Shown here in pieces: positions 40,932 through 49,775 of a DNA stretch of 64,000 bases. Origin of the DNA: JACKDW01 sp964621785 (lineage in GTDB: Bacteria; Myxococcota_A; Polyangia; Nannocystales; Nannocystaceae); assembly GCA_964621785.1 (NCBI GenBank), contig CAZUPD010000012.1:1-64000 (forward strand). The letters run 5' to 3'. Under the pieces are notes generated by a model. The model made no database searches. It had not been told where the DNA came from and saw only the letters and a program-made list of their open reading frames with translations. The stretch's first letter is position 1, and each line of letters begins with the position of its first letter. The position numbers and the translations under genes were made by a program.

Positions 40932-42416
40932 TCACCCGGCCGGAACGCCCGCGGGGGTCTTGCGGCGCGACTTGATCACAGCCTCCTCAAAACGCTTGCG
41001 CGCCGCTTCATAGGCCGCCTTGTTCGCCTCGCCAGACACCAGCGCTTTCCACCCCTCGACCTCCTGGCGCAGGGTTGCAAGCTGCCCATCGACATCGCCC
41101 TGCCCCTCCAAAATCGACGCTTTGAGCCGGAGGTAGCGAAGCCTGCGCGGCCCGTACGAAAGTTCGAGCGCCCGCTCGACAGCCCGCTTCGCCTCGGCCC
41201 ATTTCTTTTGTTTGTGCAACACGCTGGCGAGGCGGGCATGGGGTTCGTAGTTGTCGGGAAACTGGGCGATCCGGGCGGTCAACATCTCGACCGCCTCCTC
41301 GGGGCGGTGCAGCGCGAGGTAGGAAACGACCCGGCCATAATCAAATGTAGCTGCAACTTCGGGATTGGGCGCATGGGCGGCGGCCTCTTCGAGTAGGGCA
41401 ATTCGTTGCTCATGCACCTTTTGTGCTTCCGCCCGCCGACCCTGACGCTGGAGCACCGAGGCCAGCCCGTCGAGGGCATCGGCCCGGTCGTCGACTGAGG
41501 CATCTGGATGGGGTTTGTCGACCAACGCCTGCAAGCGAGCGATCACCAGCTCGCGGACCTCCTGCTGTTGTTTGAGCCCGTTGACCTTGTCGACACAGGA
41601 GGCGAGCATCCGGGCAAAATCGACAGGCCGGGCGACACCGGTGACCGCATCGAGGTTGTCGCGGCCCGTCTGCACACAGTCTTTGTACCGCTTCGAACGC
41701 GACATCGCGGCGACCTGTCCGACCAGGGCTTCGCTGCGCTGATCGGCGGTTGCCCCCTCGCCCGTCGCCGCTCGCTGGTAGTGTTCGATCGCCTTGGTCG
41801 GGTCGCCGGCGGCGAGGGCTGTCCGCGCTGCCACAAGCGCTGCCACCGGCGAACCTTCCGGGAGGGTTTGGGCCCGACGGGCGTCGAACACCTGCAGCGA
41901 CTGCTCGACAAACGTCCGCACTTCGGCGGCCGAGGCAGCCCCGGGCCACATCCCGACCACGGTGTCGTCGGCGGGATCGATGACAAACATGGTCGGCCAC
42001 ATCGACATGCGATAGGCGGTGACAAACGCCGCATTTTGCGGCCGGTCGGTGTCGATCGCAGCAAACACGACCCGCTCGCCCAGGGGCGCGAGCGAGGGGT
42101 CGGGAAATACATAATGATGCATACTCAAACACGTGTGACACCAGGGGGCCCAGGCGTCGACAAACAGGGCCTTGCCCTCGCGCACAGCCTGGGCTTTGGC
42201 GGCCGGGATGTCATCGCGCACAAATGGAACCGCGGGCTCGGGGTGTTCGTGCGGGTGCACAGGAGCTTGCGCGACGGACGAGGCAGGCACCTCGACGTCG
42301 GCTTGGACCGGTGTGGGTACGGCTGGGTCCGTGCTCTGGCAGGCGCAGAGCAACAACGCGCCGCAGACTGCAAACGGAGTTGAAACGATCGGCCGAGAGA
42401 TGGGGGTACGAGCCAC
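40932..42416 (-). CDS. Thioredoxin-fold lipoprotein with TPR repeats
   Basis: Envelope lipoprotein of about 494 residues. GTG 42416 gives a signal peptide with lipobox 'LLLCAC'. Residues about 60-180 are a thioredoxin-like domain of the DsbD-gamma/thioredoxin_7 type with the redox motif 'APWCHTCLSMHHYVFPDP' (C-H-T-C). The remaining residues are TPR-like helices ('AIEHYQRAATGEGATADQ', 'YEPHARLASVLHKQKKWAEA', 'RRLRYLRLKASILEGQG'). It probably acts as a thiol-disulphide reductant or oxidant in the periplasm, with the TPR part docking client proteins. Catalytic direction and clients are unknown. Confidence 0.85.
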   Translation of the reverse strand: MARTPISRPIVSTPFAVCGALLLCACQSTDPAVPTPVQADVEVPASSVAQAPVHPHEHPEPAVPFVRDDIPAAKAQAVREGKALFVDAWAPWCHTCLSMHHYVFPDPSLAPLGERVVFAAIDTDRPQNAAFVTAYRMSMWPTMFVIDPADDTVVGMWPGAASAAEVRTFVEQSLQVFDARRAQTLPEGSPVAALVAARTALAAGDPTKAIEHYQRAATGEGATADQRSEALVGQVAAMSRSKRYKDCVQTGRDNLDAVTGVARPVDFARMLASCVDKVNGLKQQQEVRELVIARLQALVDKPHPDASVDDRADALDGLASVLQRQGRRAEAQKVHEQRIALLEEAAAHAPNPEVAATFDYGRVVSYLALHRPEEAVEMLTARIAQFPDNYEPHARLASVLHKQKKWAEAKRAVERALELSYGPRRLRYLRLKASILEGQGDVDGQLATLRQEVEGWKALVSGEANKAAYEAARKRFEEAVIKSRRKTPAGVPAG

Positions 42417-42761
42417 GCCCGAACGTAGCACAGGGGGCGCCACGTTCCACCGGTCACGGAACCTACATGCCCATCTGCGACCGGAAGCAGCATCCATTGC
42501 GTGGCGATTGCAGGTACAAATCTTTCAAAGAATCGAACACACCACCCGACGTATAGGGTCGTATAGCACCATATACATGTATTTACAACCCGGAGGTTCC
42601 AGGTACGGTACGGCAAGGCAAGGCAAGACCCGCCCCAGCGTCCGAGTCCCCGACGTTTGGGTTGGCAATTTTATCCCATAACGCCAACGAAGTTGGCACG
42701 ACGAACCTGTATCCCCGCGAAATGTGCGTGGCATACGACGTGCAAAGGTTATCATGTCTCA
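42417..42761. other. Divergent intergenic region with two dispersed palindromes
   Basis: About 345 bases with no supported gene, upstream of both flanking genes. It holds the motif copies TGCAGGTACA (42509-42518) and TGTATTTACA (42578-42587). A small ACATATACATGTAT-like AT-rich stretch around 42568-42590 in a GC-rich region is a plausible promoter zone. GGCAAGGCAAGGCAAGACC at 42611-42629 is a short tandem repeat of GGCAA. Confidence 0.5.
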
Positions 42762-45089
42762 ATGGCCATCTATCCAACCTCTACCTTGCCGATGTGGGCC
42801 TGTATCGTCGCGGGTATCGTCACCCTCGCAGCCACGACCGCGCGCGCCGATCCGGTGGTGGAGCCGGACGACGGCATCGAGGTGACCCGCTACGCAAACG
42901 ACTGGTTTGGCACGTCACTCGCGGCCGACGGCGAGACCCTGCTGGTGGGGGCCGAAGGCTCGAGCGAGTATGCCTTTCACACCGGCGAGGTACATGTATA
43001 TCAATCATCCTCCGGCTCGTTGCACAAGGTCGACTCCCTCGGGCCCGTCGATCCAGCCTCGCTGTATTTTGGTACCGAAGTCGCGTTGTCTGGCGACCAT
43101 GCGATGGTTCTGTCGCAGTCGGGCTGGGATTCGGTCATCGATTTTTTCCATCGCAGCGCCGAGGGGTGGGAACCAGTTGCGCAATCCCGTTCAGACTATG
43201 TCCGCAAATTTGCAGTTGGAGATGATCATGCGGCGCTCGCTACACCCGGGGTACTTGTGCTGCTTGATTGGACAGGTCAACAGTGGCAGGAGCGGTTGTC
43301 CCTACCGTCCTATGTCCACGAGCTCGCGTTTGCGGGCGAGTCGCTGCTGGTGGCCGATGGACGTGAGCTCTCCGTCTACGAATACGACACCGGAAGCTGG
43401 CATGTCGTCGGCGAGATCGAGGGCGCCCGGCCGCACTATGGACTGGCCGCCGCCGGGGACACGGCCGTTTTAGGGGGTATCTTGCTCGAGCGCGGCAGCG
43501 ACGGCGTATGGACACCGTACGGTGACTTGGTTGCGCAGGCGGGATTCGTCGACGGCGAGGACCCGAGTTGGATCTCCGACACCGCGGTCGAGGAGTCACG
43601 CGTCACCGTGCTCTACGACGGTCGATTCGCCGTATTTGAACACCAAGCGAATGGCGAGTGGGAAATGATTGGAGAAACGGTCTACGTCAATGACGACCAC
43701 TTCAACCCACGCGTCGCACAGATTGGTCAGCAGGTCCTGGTCAGCGATCCACGTGCCGATGCCGTCGGGTACGGCTCGGGGGTGGTCGACGTCTACGAGG
43801 GTTCGGATGCATGGGTGCGTACGCAACGATTGTTACCTGACGACTCTGTCGACGATGTGGGCGGCTGCAACATCGGTTCCTCCGGCGACTTCGACGACAA
43901 CTGGTTCGTTGTATTGGCACTTTTTTTAGGGCTCTGGCGCCCCAAACCACATCGTCGCTCCAAGCGACATCAAACGCTCGCAATCTCGGGGGCAGGTTTG
44001 GTGCTGTGGCTCGCTGGCAGCCAACCGGCCCAAGCCTGTTCCTATCCAAGCTCCGTGAATCTTCTCCACGCGGAGCTCACACAACCGTTCCTGGCGGGAC
44101 AAACACTGCCGACCGACGGTGTGATCATGGTCCCCGGCGAGTTTTGGTATTGGGCGAGCGAGCCGGACTTCGAGTACGACCTCGAAGTCTGGGATGGCGA
44201 GACCCACGTGCCCGGCACCCAGTCCTTGCGGTTCGTCGACCGTATGCCGCCCGTGACGGACTACCGAGATATTGTCCGCTATATGCTGATTTGGCAGCCC
44301 GAGGGCGCGTTGCTCCCCAACCACACCTACGAGCTCCGAATCCTGGATACCTCCGAGTTTCCAGCAACCGAGTCCGGATATGTGTACGAGCACATTTTCA
44401 CCACCGGAAACGGGGCACACACCGGCCTCGATGGCGAGCTCCACGTCGAAGTAACACCCGGTGTCGACCTCGCCGAGGTCACGCAGCGGGCCTGTTGCGA
44501 GCTGTCGAGTTCGAGTTGTGGACCCGGAGCCTTTTGTACACCAACCTCCGAGCGCTACGGGCCGGTGCTCAACATCTCGGCGACGATCCCCGGGCAAAAC
44601 AATCCGGGAATGGTCCGGTTTTGGACTGCACGCCTCGGGCCCGACGGCACCCAATTGCCTTCGCAGTCACTGCTGTCCGAAGAGTCCAATTTAGACCTGC
44701 CGTATCCCGCAGGCTACCCGACGTTGCCGCTCGGCGAGCTGCAACAGCAGGTGATGTTCCCGGCCACGCAATCCGAATACTGTGTGGTCGTCGGGGCGAC
44801 CAGCATGATCGACGGGCAAACGACAACCACAACGGTCTGCAGTCCACACTCGGCCGAGACCGAGCCCTATACAAGCACACTCGACGTCGCCAGCATTCTC
44901 GCCGAGTTTGAGGCGTTTGAAGCCAATGAGGGCCTACGCTGCCGCTCACCTGTGCTGTACGAAAGCAATGGTGAGCCGGTTGAAGCATCTTCTTCGGGAT
45001 GCCGCGTTGTCCACACGCCGAGCGGCGCCGTGCTTTTGTGTCTCGTTGTGCTGGTATGTGGGCGCCGACGTCGAAGCGAAGGCCCATGA
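42762..45089 (+). CDS. Double secreted protein: two units, each ending in a MYXO-CTERM-like tail
   Basis: A 775-residue frame that reads like two complete secreted proteins joined end to end. Unit 1 has a signal peptide ('MWACIVAGIVTLAATTARA'), a beta-propeller-like domain ('TLLVGAEGSSEYAFHTGEVH') and a tail with 'GGCNIGSS', a hydrophobic span ('NWFVVLALFLGLW') and basic 'RPKPHRRSKR'. Unit 2 starts with a second signal-like span ('GAGLVLWLAGSQPAQA'), a beta-rich domain and a second tail: 'SSGCRVVHTPSG', hydrophobic 'AVLLCLVVLVCG', 'RRRRSEGP'. Gly-Cys + hydrophobic span + Arg cluster is the MYXO-CTERM sorting pattern. A run of seven T (43920-43926) sits at the junction. Loss or gain of a base would create a stop there, so a recent fusion, slippage or a sequencing error should be considered. 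Confidence 0.7.
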   Translation: MAIYPTSTLPMWACIVAGIVTLAATTARADPVVEPDDGIEVTRYANDWFGTSLAADGETLLVGAEGSSEYAFHTGEVHVYQSSSGSLHKVDSLGPVDPASLYFGTEVALSGDHAMVLSQSGWDSVIDFFHRSAEGWEPVAQSRSDYVRKFAVGDDHAALATPGVLVLLDWTGQQWQERLSLPSYVHELAFAGESLLVADGRELSVYEYDTGSWHVVGEIEGARPHYGLAAAGDTAVLGGILLERGSDGVWTPYGDLVAQAGFVDGEDPSWISDTAVEESRVTVLYDGRFAVFEHQANGEWEMIGETVYVNDDHFNPRVAQIGQQVLVSDPRADAVGYGSGVVDVYEGSDAWVRTQRLLPDDSVDDVGGCNIGSSGDFDDNWFVVLALFLGLWRPKPHRRSKRHQTLAISGAGLVLWLAGSQPAQACSYPSSVNLLHAELTQPFLAGQTLPTDGVIMVPGEFWYWASEPDFEYDLEVWDGETHVPGTQSLRFVDRMPPVTDYRDIVRYMLIWQPEGALLPNHTYELRILDTSEFPATESGYVYEHIFTTGNGAHTGLDGELHVEVTPGVDLAEVTQRACCELSSSSCGPGAFCTPTSERYGPVLNISATIPGQNNPGMVRFWTARLGPDGTQLPSQSLLSEESNLDLPYPAGYPTLPLGELQQQVMFPATQSEYCVVVGATSMIDGQTTTTTVCSPHSAETEPYTSTLDVASILAEFEAFEANEGLRCRSPVLYESNGEPVEASSSGCRVVHTPSGAVLLCLVVLVCGRRRRSEGP

Positions 45090-45438
45090 GAACCTCGCGG
45101 GCGTCATGCAAGCACACTTCTGCGATTTTAATTGTATGCACACACTGTAATCCCAGGTCGACGTCGCTGCCGCGACCGGCATGCCTTCTCAATCATTGCG
45201 TGTACACTTGATCTGCACGATCGGGCCAACGGCGATAGCGTGGTCCGCGTCGACGAATCGTGATTTTCCGGCGGGTGCAGGCGCGGCCGTGCTCTACCCG
45301 ACACACGCCGACCCCGAGCGAGGCGACTCCAAAATCGCCCACAAAGCGCCCGGAACACCCGCAAACGAAGATTCGGGCACCCGGTTGCAGATCCATCGGC
45401 CGCGGGCAACACTTGCGCCGACCTCCGCCGGAGCATCG
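45090..45438. other. Intergenic region before the deacetylase
   Basis: About 350 bases without a supported gene. The frame continues upstream of the deacetylase start but reads as Arg/Ala/Pro-rich sequence without conserved features. An AT-rich island around 45121-45150 (TTTTAATTGTATGC) could be part of a promoter. Confidence 0.45.
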
Positions 45439-46503
45439 ATGCAGCCGATACCCTTTCGCCTTCCCGACTTCCACCGCACCCGCAGCCGCGTCGCATCTAG
45501 CGATGACGCCGCCACGGCCGAGAGCTCCCCCCAGCCCGATGTCGGTGGCGAGCAGGCGGCGGAGGATATCGAAGGGTTTTTGACCAAGGCCGGTCCGCGC
45601 CCGCTGACGATCGTCAGTGTCGACCTCGACGATATCACCTGCTACCACGCGATCCACGGCCTGCCCCCGCCACCCGAAGATTCCCTGGGCTTGGTGCTCG
45701 AGCGCTGCCTGCCGCGGTACCTCGAACTGTTTGACGAACTCGATGTGCGGGCGACGTTTTTTGTCGTCGGCCGCGACCTCGAACGCGACTTGCAGGGCAG
45801 TGGGAAAGGGGCAAAGTTGCTGCAGCAAGCACTTGCTGCCGGTCATGAGCTCGCCAACCACAGTTACTCCCACGCCTACGATCTAACGCGGCGACCGTCG
45901 GCGGAGATCTTCGAAGATCTGCTGCGTTGCGACCAACTTCTGCGCCACATCGGTGGCGATCCGATCGGCTTTCGAGCCCCCGGCTACACCCACGACCGCA
46001 ACCTTCTCGACCAAGTCAGTGCGCTCGGCTACCGCTATGATTCCTCGCGTCTGCCGTCGCCTATCTACTACCTCGCCAAGTTGGGCACGATCGCCTGGAT
46101 GGCGACCAAAGGCCTCGAGACGGTGTCGCAAAAACGCGGGTGGCAGAGTTTTGTCGGCCCGTCGCAGCCCCACTTCATGCCCTCGGTCGGTCTGTGGGAA
46201 GTCCCCGTGAGCGTCAGTCCGGGGCTGCGCCTACCGATGGTCGGTACGTTTGTGCTTTCGGGCCCACGCGCGCTCACAGCCCAGGCCGCAGTGCGTCGGT
46301 TCTTACACCTCGAACTCCACGGCATCGACCTCGCCGACCCCGGGTCCGATACGGGCCACGGCGACGGGTTTGTCCCGGCGTTGCGCAAGCGCCAACCCGA
46401 GCTCAAGGTCCCACTCGAGGTACGTCGCCAACGCCTCAAAGAACTGCTGTTGGTCCGCGGCGGATGTACGTCGATTGCCCGCGCCCACGGCTGGGCCGGC
46501 TAA
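45439..46503 (+). CDS. Polysaccharide deacetylase (NodB homology, CE4)
   Basis: A 354-residue carbohydrate esterase family 4 enzyme that removes N-acetyl groups from polysaccharides. NodB motif 1 is 'VSVDLDDITCY', with the metal-binding and catalytic Asp residues; motif 2 is 'HELANHSYSHAYD', with the metal-binding His pair; motif 3 is 'GFRAPGYTHD'. The order resembles the PuuE/exopolysaccharide (XrtA/PEP-CTERM) deacetylase branch. ATG 45439 has GGAG 5 bases upstream; the longer frame to 45181 is rejected. No glycosyltransferases are adjacent, so the polymer is unknown. The last codons overlap a sequence that is repeated just downstream. Confidence 0.9.
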   Translation: MQPIPFRLPDFHRTRSRVASSDDAATAESSPQPDVGGEQAAEDIEGFLTKAGPRPLTIVSVDLDDITCYHAIHGLPPPPEDSLGLVLERCLPRYLELFDELDVRATFFVVGRDLERDLQGSGKGAKLLQQALAAGHELANHSYSHAYDLTRRPSAEIFEDLLRCDQLLRHIGGDPIGFRAPGYTHDRNLLDQVSALGYRYDSSRLPSPIYYLAKLGTIAWMATKGLETVSQKRGWQSFVGPSQPHFMPSVGLWEVPVSVSPGLRLPMVGTFVLSGPRALTAQAAVRRFLHLELHGIDLADPGSDTGHGDGFVPALRKRQPELKVPLEVRRQRLKELLLVRGGCTSIARAHGWAG

Positions 46504-46645
46504 CCCGACCGTCCGAGCACAACCCGAAACGCGTGGCGCGGCGGATACGTCCTTCACAGTCACCGCTGCAGAAATCGACCGTCCGAGCACAACCCAAAAA
46601 CGCGTGCTACGGCGGATGTACGTCGAACGTCCGCGCCTACGGCTG
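46458..46645 (+). repeat. Partial duplication of the deacetylase gene tail plus a 45-bp direct repeat
   Basis: CGGCGGATGTACGTCG at 46458-46473, inside the deacetylase gene near its 3' end, recurs exactly at 46610-46625. The next 20 bases are also similar in both copies and end CGGCTG. Between them, a segment beginning CGACCGTCCGAGCACAACCC is present twice, at 46506 and 46576 (period 70), each followed by a related CGGCGGAT. The pattern suggests repeated local duplication at the end of the gene. Confidence 0.8.
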
Positions 46646-46663
46646 ACTGGTTTGCCTGTGGTC

Positions 46664-47815
46664 TCAGTTGTGTGGGTCTGCCAGATGCCCCACGGTCAGG
46701 AACGCCGGGTCCGTGAGTGACTCGAGGAAGGCGACGACAGCATCGATCTCCTCGGGTGTCGCCTCGAACCCACGCACCAGCCCGGACTTGAGTGGACTGA
46801 TCCGACCGTCGCCGGCAAACGGTCCGTCTTCGATCAGTCGACCGCCGGCCGCGTAGTGTTCGACGACCTCACGCAGGGTTGCGAGACTACCGTCATGCAT
46901 GTAGGGACCTGTCTCGGCGATGTTGCGTAGGCTCGGCGGCCGGAACAGCCCGCGGTGTGCAGGGTCTTGTGTCTGTTCGTACAGGCCTTGATCGTGGGCT
47001 GGGTAGCTCCCCTCGCCGTCGACGTTGTACAGGCCGTTATTGAAAAACACCAAATGGACGTCGGCGTCATCGGTGTTGGCATCCCGGTAGGCGTTGGTCA
47101 GCATGACTCCGCCGTGGCAGTGAAAACACTCAAAACGCTCTCCGTTGAACAGCGTCATCCCCAGCCGTTGCTGCTCGGTCAGGGCTTCGCGGTCGCCGGT
47201 AAGGAACCGATCGTAGGGACTTTGACCGCTGATCATCGTCCTGCAAAAACTCGCCAAGGCAAACACGATCTTGTTGACGGTCGCGCCCTCGTCCTCGTCC
47301 GGATAGGCAGCTCGAAACAGTGCGACATACTCGGGATCATCGTCGAATCGTGCGAGGACCTCCTCACGGACACCATCGGTGACTCCGAGCTCGATCGGGT
47401 TATCGGCCAAAAGCGGGACCTTGATTTGGTCTTCTAATGTCAACAGCCCATTGCTCGCCCATGTGTACGAGGTATTGTAGGCAATGTTCGCCAGGGCCAT
47501 GCTGTTGCGTACAAGCACCGTGCCCGTCGATCCCGTGGGAGTTTGTAGACCATCGGCGAAGGCCAGCTTTTGATCGTGGCAATCTGCACAGGATTGGGTC
47601 TCATTTGCCGACAATCGCCGCTCGTAAAATAAACGCCGACCCAACTCGACCTTCTCGGTAGTCGGCGGGTTAAACTCGGGAATCGCAGGGAGCTCAAAGT
47701 GGTCCGGAAGTCCGAGAAGCGCCCGCAACTCGGCCTCCGGCATGGTTTCGCTGTCGCTGTCCCCCCCGCCACAACTGACGGCGAGCATCGCAGCGAGGAC
47801 GACACTTCGACGCAT
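46664..47815 (-). CDS. mbnH: MbnH-family di-heme enzyme (MauG/cytochrome c peroxidase-like)
   Basis: A 383-residue envelope protein of the bacterial di-heme cytochrome c peroxidase/MauG family. The N-terminus ends in 'LAVSC', a lipobox-like site. The two c-heme motifs are Cys-Ala-Asp-Cys-His ('SCADCHDQK') and Cys-Phe-His-Cys-His ('ECFHCHGGV'), and the conserved segment 'DPAHRGLFRPPSLRNIAETG' is present. It is identified as MbnH rather than a peroxidase because it directly follows an mbnP gene: ATG 47815 overlaps the mbnP TGA by one base (TGATG). MbnH is known to convert a Trp of MbnP to kynurenine, forming a copper site. Confidence 0.88.
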   Translation of the reverse strand: MRRSVVLAAMLAVSCGGGDSDSETMPEAELRALLGLPDHFELPAIPEFNPPTTEKVELGRRLFYERRLSANETQSCADCHDQKLAFADGLQTPTGSTGTVLVRNSMALANIAYNTSYTWASNGLLTLEDQIKVPLLADNPIELGVTDGVREEVLARFDDDPEYVALFRAAYPDEDEGATVNKIVFALASFCRTMISGQSPYDRFLTGDREALTEQQRLGMTLFNGERFECFHCHGGVMLTNAYRDANTDDADVHLVFFNNGLYNVDGEGSYPAHDQGLYEQTQDPAHRGLFRPPSLRNIAETGPYMHDGSLATLREVVEHYAAGGRLIEDGPFAGDGRISPLKSGLVRGFEATPEEIDAVVAFLESLTDPAFLTVGHLADPHN

Positions 47816-48756
47816 CACATCACGCCAAAGACGGTCGCCGCAGCCGTCGACGAGCCGTCGTTGAGGTCGAGTGAAAATGCCGAGAACACCGGTGCACAGT
47901 CGGGTTGCGAAGGTCCTGAGTGGCACTGCACACCGGGGCCCTCACCGATTGGTTCCTGGGTTTCGGGGTCGCGGATCGTGACCAAAAAGTCCTGCTCGGC
48001 AAGGACCGAGGCAAGGTCGAGCACGACCGTGTCGCGGGTGAGATCAAAGCTGTCGAGGGTGACCGTCGGGGTGTTGACCCGCCCACACGAGTCGCGGTCC
48101 TCGAGTGCGAGCATCCCCTCGGCACCACAGTCCCCACTGCCGATATGGATGTACCCTTCGCCCGGCTCACCGGCAGTATCGACCGTGAAGTTGAAGACAA
48201 AGTGGCGATAACCGGAAGCCCACGACCAGTACATCTCCGCCAGAGGTGACGGCGCACCTTCGGCGGTGTTGTCGGCGATCGTCTGTTTCATCACCGCCTG
48301 TGGCACCCCGACATCAAACGAAATGCTCGCCACCTGGTCGACGAGTGCCGTGCCGGTGATGACGTCGTTGACACGCGCCGTCCCCTCGGCGAAGGAGATC
48401 GATGTACCTGCACAGGAGCCCTCGCTGGTACCGGTGAGGTCGATCAGGGCGACCTCGCCCGCCTCGCTGCGGTACTGAAACTCGTTGGTGTCGAGGCTGA
48501 CATCGAGCTCGGTGCCGTCGGCGTCGTAAAAATGGATGTTGCTGACATAAAACCGCAGGTCGCTCAGCGCGACGGAGGTCTCACCCGCGGGCCCGAGACC
48601 GGTGATGGTGTCGCTACAGCCCACGATTTGGCCACCGGAGCCGGCCGCAAATTGCAGACTGAAGGGTGTCGGCATGTCCTGGGTATCATCTTGGGCCTCG
48701 GCACAACTGGTGAAGCACAGTGCAGTGAGCAGCACAAACGAACGGGTTTTGATCAT
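47815..48756 (-). CDS. mbnP: MbnP-family copper-binding lipoprotein
   Basis: A 313-residue protein of the MbnP ('metallo-mystery pair') family, the copper-binding partner matured by MbnH. ATG 48756 has GAGG about 8 bases upstream; the signal peptide ends at lipobox 'CFTSC'. Conserved features are 'LSDLRFYVSNIHFYDADG', six or more Cys ('VGCSDT', 'GSCAGT', 'SGDCGAEG', 'DSCGRV', 'VQCHSG', 'PDCAPVF') and the family segment 'EMYWSWASGYRHFVFNF'. The Trp pair in that segment (about residues 174-176) is the candidate site for kynurenine formation, by analogy with the Methylosinus protein. A role in copper binding at the cell surface is likely. Confidence 0.88.
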   Translation of the reverse strand: MIKTRSFVLLTALCFTSCAEAQDDTQDMPTPFSLQFAAGSGGQIVGCSDTITGLGPAGETSVALSDLRFYVSNIHFYDADGTELDVSLDTNEFQYRSEAGEVALIDLTGTSEGSCAGTSISFAEGTARVNDVITGTALVDQVASISFDVGVPQAVMKQTIADNTAEGAPSPLAEMYWSWASGYRHFVFNFTVDTAGEPGEGYIHIGSGDCGAEGMLALEDRDSCGRVNTPTVTLDSFDLTRDTVVLDLASVLAEQDFLVTIRDPETQEPIGEGPGVQCHSGPSQPDCAPVFSAFSLDLNDGSSTAAATVFGVM

Positions 48757-48952
48757 GTAGGTCCTCAATCTCGCTGCGAGAATACGAATCCCGGCCTGCC
48801 GCATCCCGTGTCAAGATGTCGCTGCGGCGGGCCGTCGCAACTCGTCGGCTGCGTTCGCGTCAAAGTGGCGGGTGGGCCGACCTTGCCGTCGACGCGTGTG
48901 CATCGTTCTCTCCCCGCATAGCGGTTGTTCAGGCCAACGCGTCGTCACCGGT

Positions 48953-49672
48953 ATGCGCGCCTGCTACTATCTCCCGGTGCCGCGTGCGTTTGCCTCCCTC
49001 CCGAGATTTCAAAGGGGATCATTTTGGTTGTTTGTGGTCGTCGCAGCGACCACGGCGCTGCTCTCCGACCGCAGCGACATCGCCGGGCAAATCCTATTGG
49101 GCCCTGGTTTCGGCGACGGCCAGGTGTGGCAACCGCTGACGGCGATGGCGATGTTTCCCCCCGAACAGGTCACCGGGGTGTTGTTGACGCTCGTGATCCA
49201 ATGGTTTGTCGGCGGCCAAGTCGAGGCCCGTTGGGGCACCCGCCGCTACTTGACCATGATCCTGACCTGCGGCTTTGTCGGCTACCTCGGCACGGCCCTA
49301 CTCGGGTTGGTCATCCCAGATGTCGCCGGACACACCGTCGGCGGTTCAACCCCGATCGACCTCGCGGCGCTCCTGGCCTTTGGGGCTGTGTTCGCCCGGA
49401 TCCACCTGCGTGTGTTGGGACTGCTACCACTCACCGGACGCGGGCTTGCAATCTTGGGCGTGGTCTTGGCCCTGGTTTCGCCGCTGGCCCGTGGTGCACC
49501 CTGGCCGCAGGTGTTGCCCTCGGTGCTGGCCATCGTCGCTGCGGTGATCTGGGTGCGCCCGTTTGGCGGCTCCGGTGGCAAGCGCCGACGCAACGGCAAG
49601 GGCAAGTCAACCAAAAACAAAAAGCGTTCACACCTGCGGGTGGTCGGCCCGGATGAAAAATTGCTCAACTAG
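48953..49672 (+). CDS. Rhomboid-like (probably inactive) membrane protein
   Basis: A 239-residue membrane protein with about six hydrophobic spans and a basic Lys/Arg-rich C-terminal tail ('GGKRRRNGKGKSTKNKKRSH'). The arrangement 'GQVWQPLTAMAMFPPE', then 'VGGQVEARWGTRRYL' and 'HTVGGSTPIDLAALLAFGAV' matches the rhomboid fold (the W-R motif region and the G-x-S span). The Ser is present in 'GGSTPID', but the following residue is not Gly and no catalytic His is seen in the last span, so proteolysis is doubtful. It could be a Derlin- or TMEM115-like pseudoprotease. It is divergent from mbnP. Confidence 0.7.
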   Translation: MRACYYLPVPRAFASLPRFQRGSFWLFVVVAATTALLSDRSDIAGQILLGPGFGDGQVWQPLTAMAMFPPEQVTGVLLTLVIQWFVGGQVEARWGTRRYLTMILTCGFVGYLGTALLGLVIPDVAGHTVGGSTPIDLAALLAFGAVFARIHLRVLGLLPLTGRGLAILGVVLALVSPLARGAPWPQVLPSVLAIVAAVIWVRPFGGSGGKRRRNGKGKSTKNKKRSHLRVVGPDEKLLN

Positions 49673-49705
49673 CCGAGGCGTTGCCCAGGCCTGGCGGCCG
49701 TGTAG

Positions 49706-49743
49706 CAATCGAGTCACAGCCAAATCAAACTGTGACTCGATTG
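49706..49743. terminator. 14-bp perfect stem, 10-base loop between convergent genes
   Basis: CAATCGAGTCACAG (49706-49719) and CTGTGACTCGATTG (49730-49743) are exact reverse complements around a 10-base A-rich loop. It lies centrally between the ends of the rhomboid-like and universal-stress genes, so it is probably a bidirectional terminator. No long T-run follows on either side; a protein-binding site is the alternative. Confidence 0.65.
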
Positions 49744-49775
49744 AATGTACAACGATTGCGAGCGGAGCACTCCGC

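Noticed and set aside
42754..42870. Alternative start ATG 42754 after AAAGG for the double secreted protein
   Set aside because: It is out of frame with the long gene and its own frame reads Arg/Pro/Ser-rich sequence that soon ends; ATG 42762 gives a proper signal peptide.
45181..45438. N-terminal extension of the polysaccharide deacetylase
   Set aside because: The extra 86 residues are low-complexity Arg/Ala/Pro sequence without conservation features, while ATG 45439 has a GGAG at good spacing.
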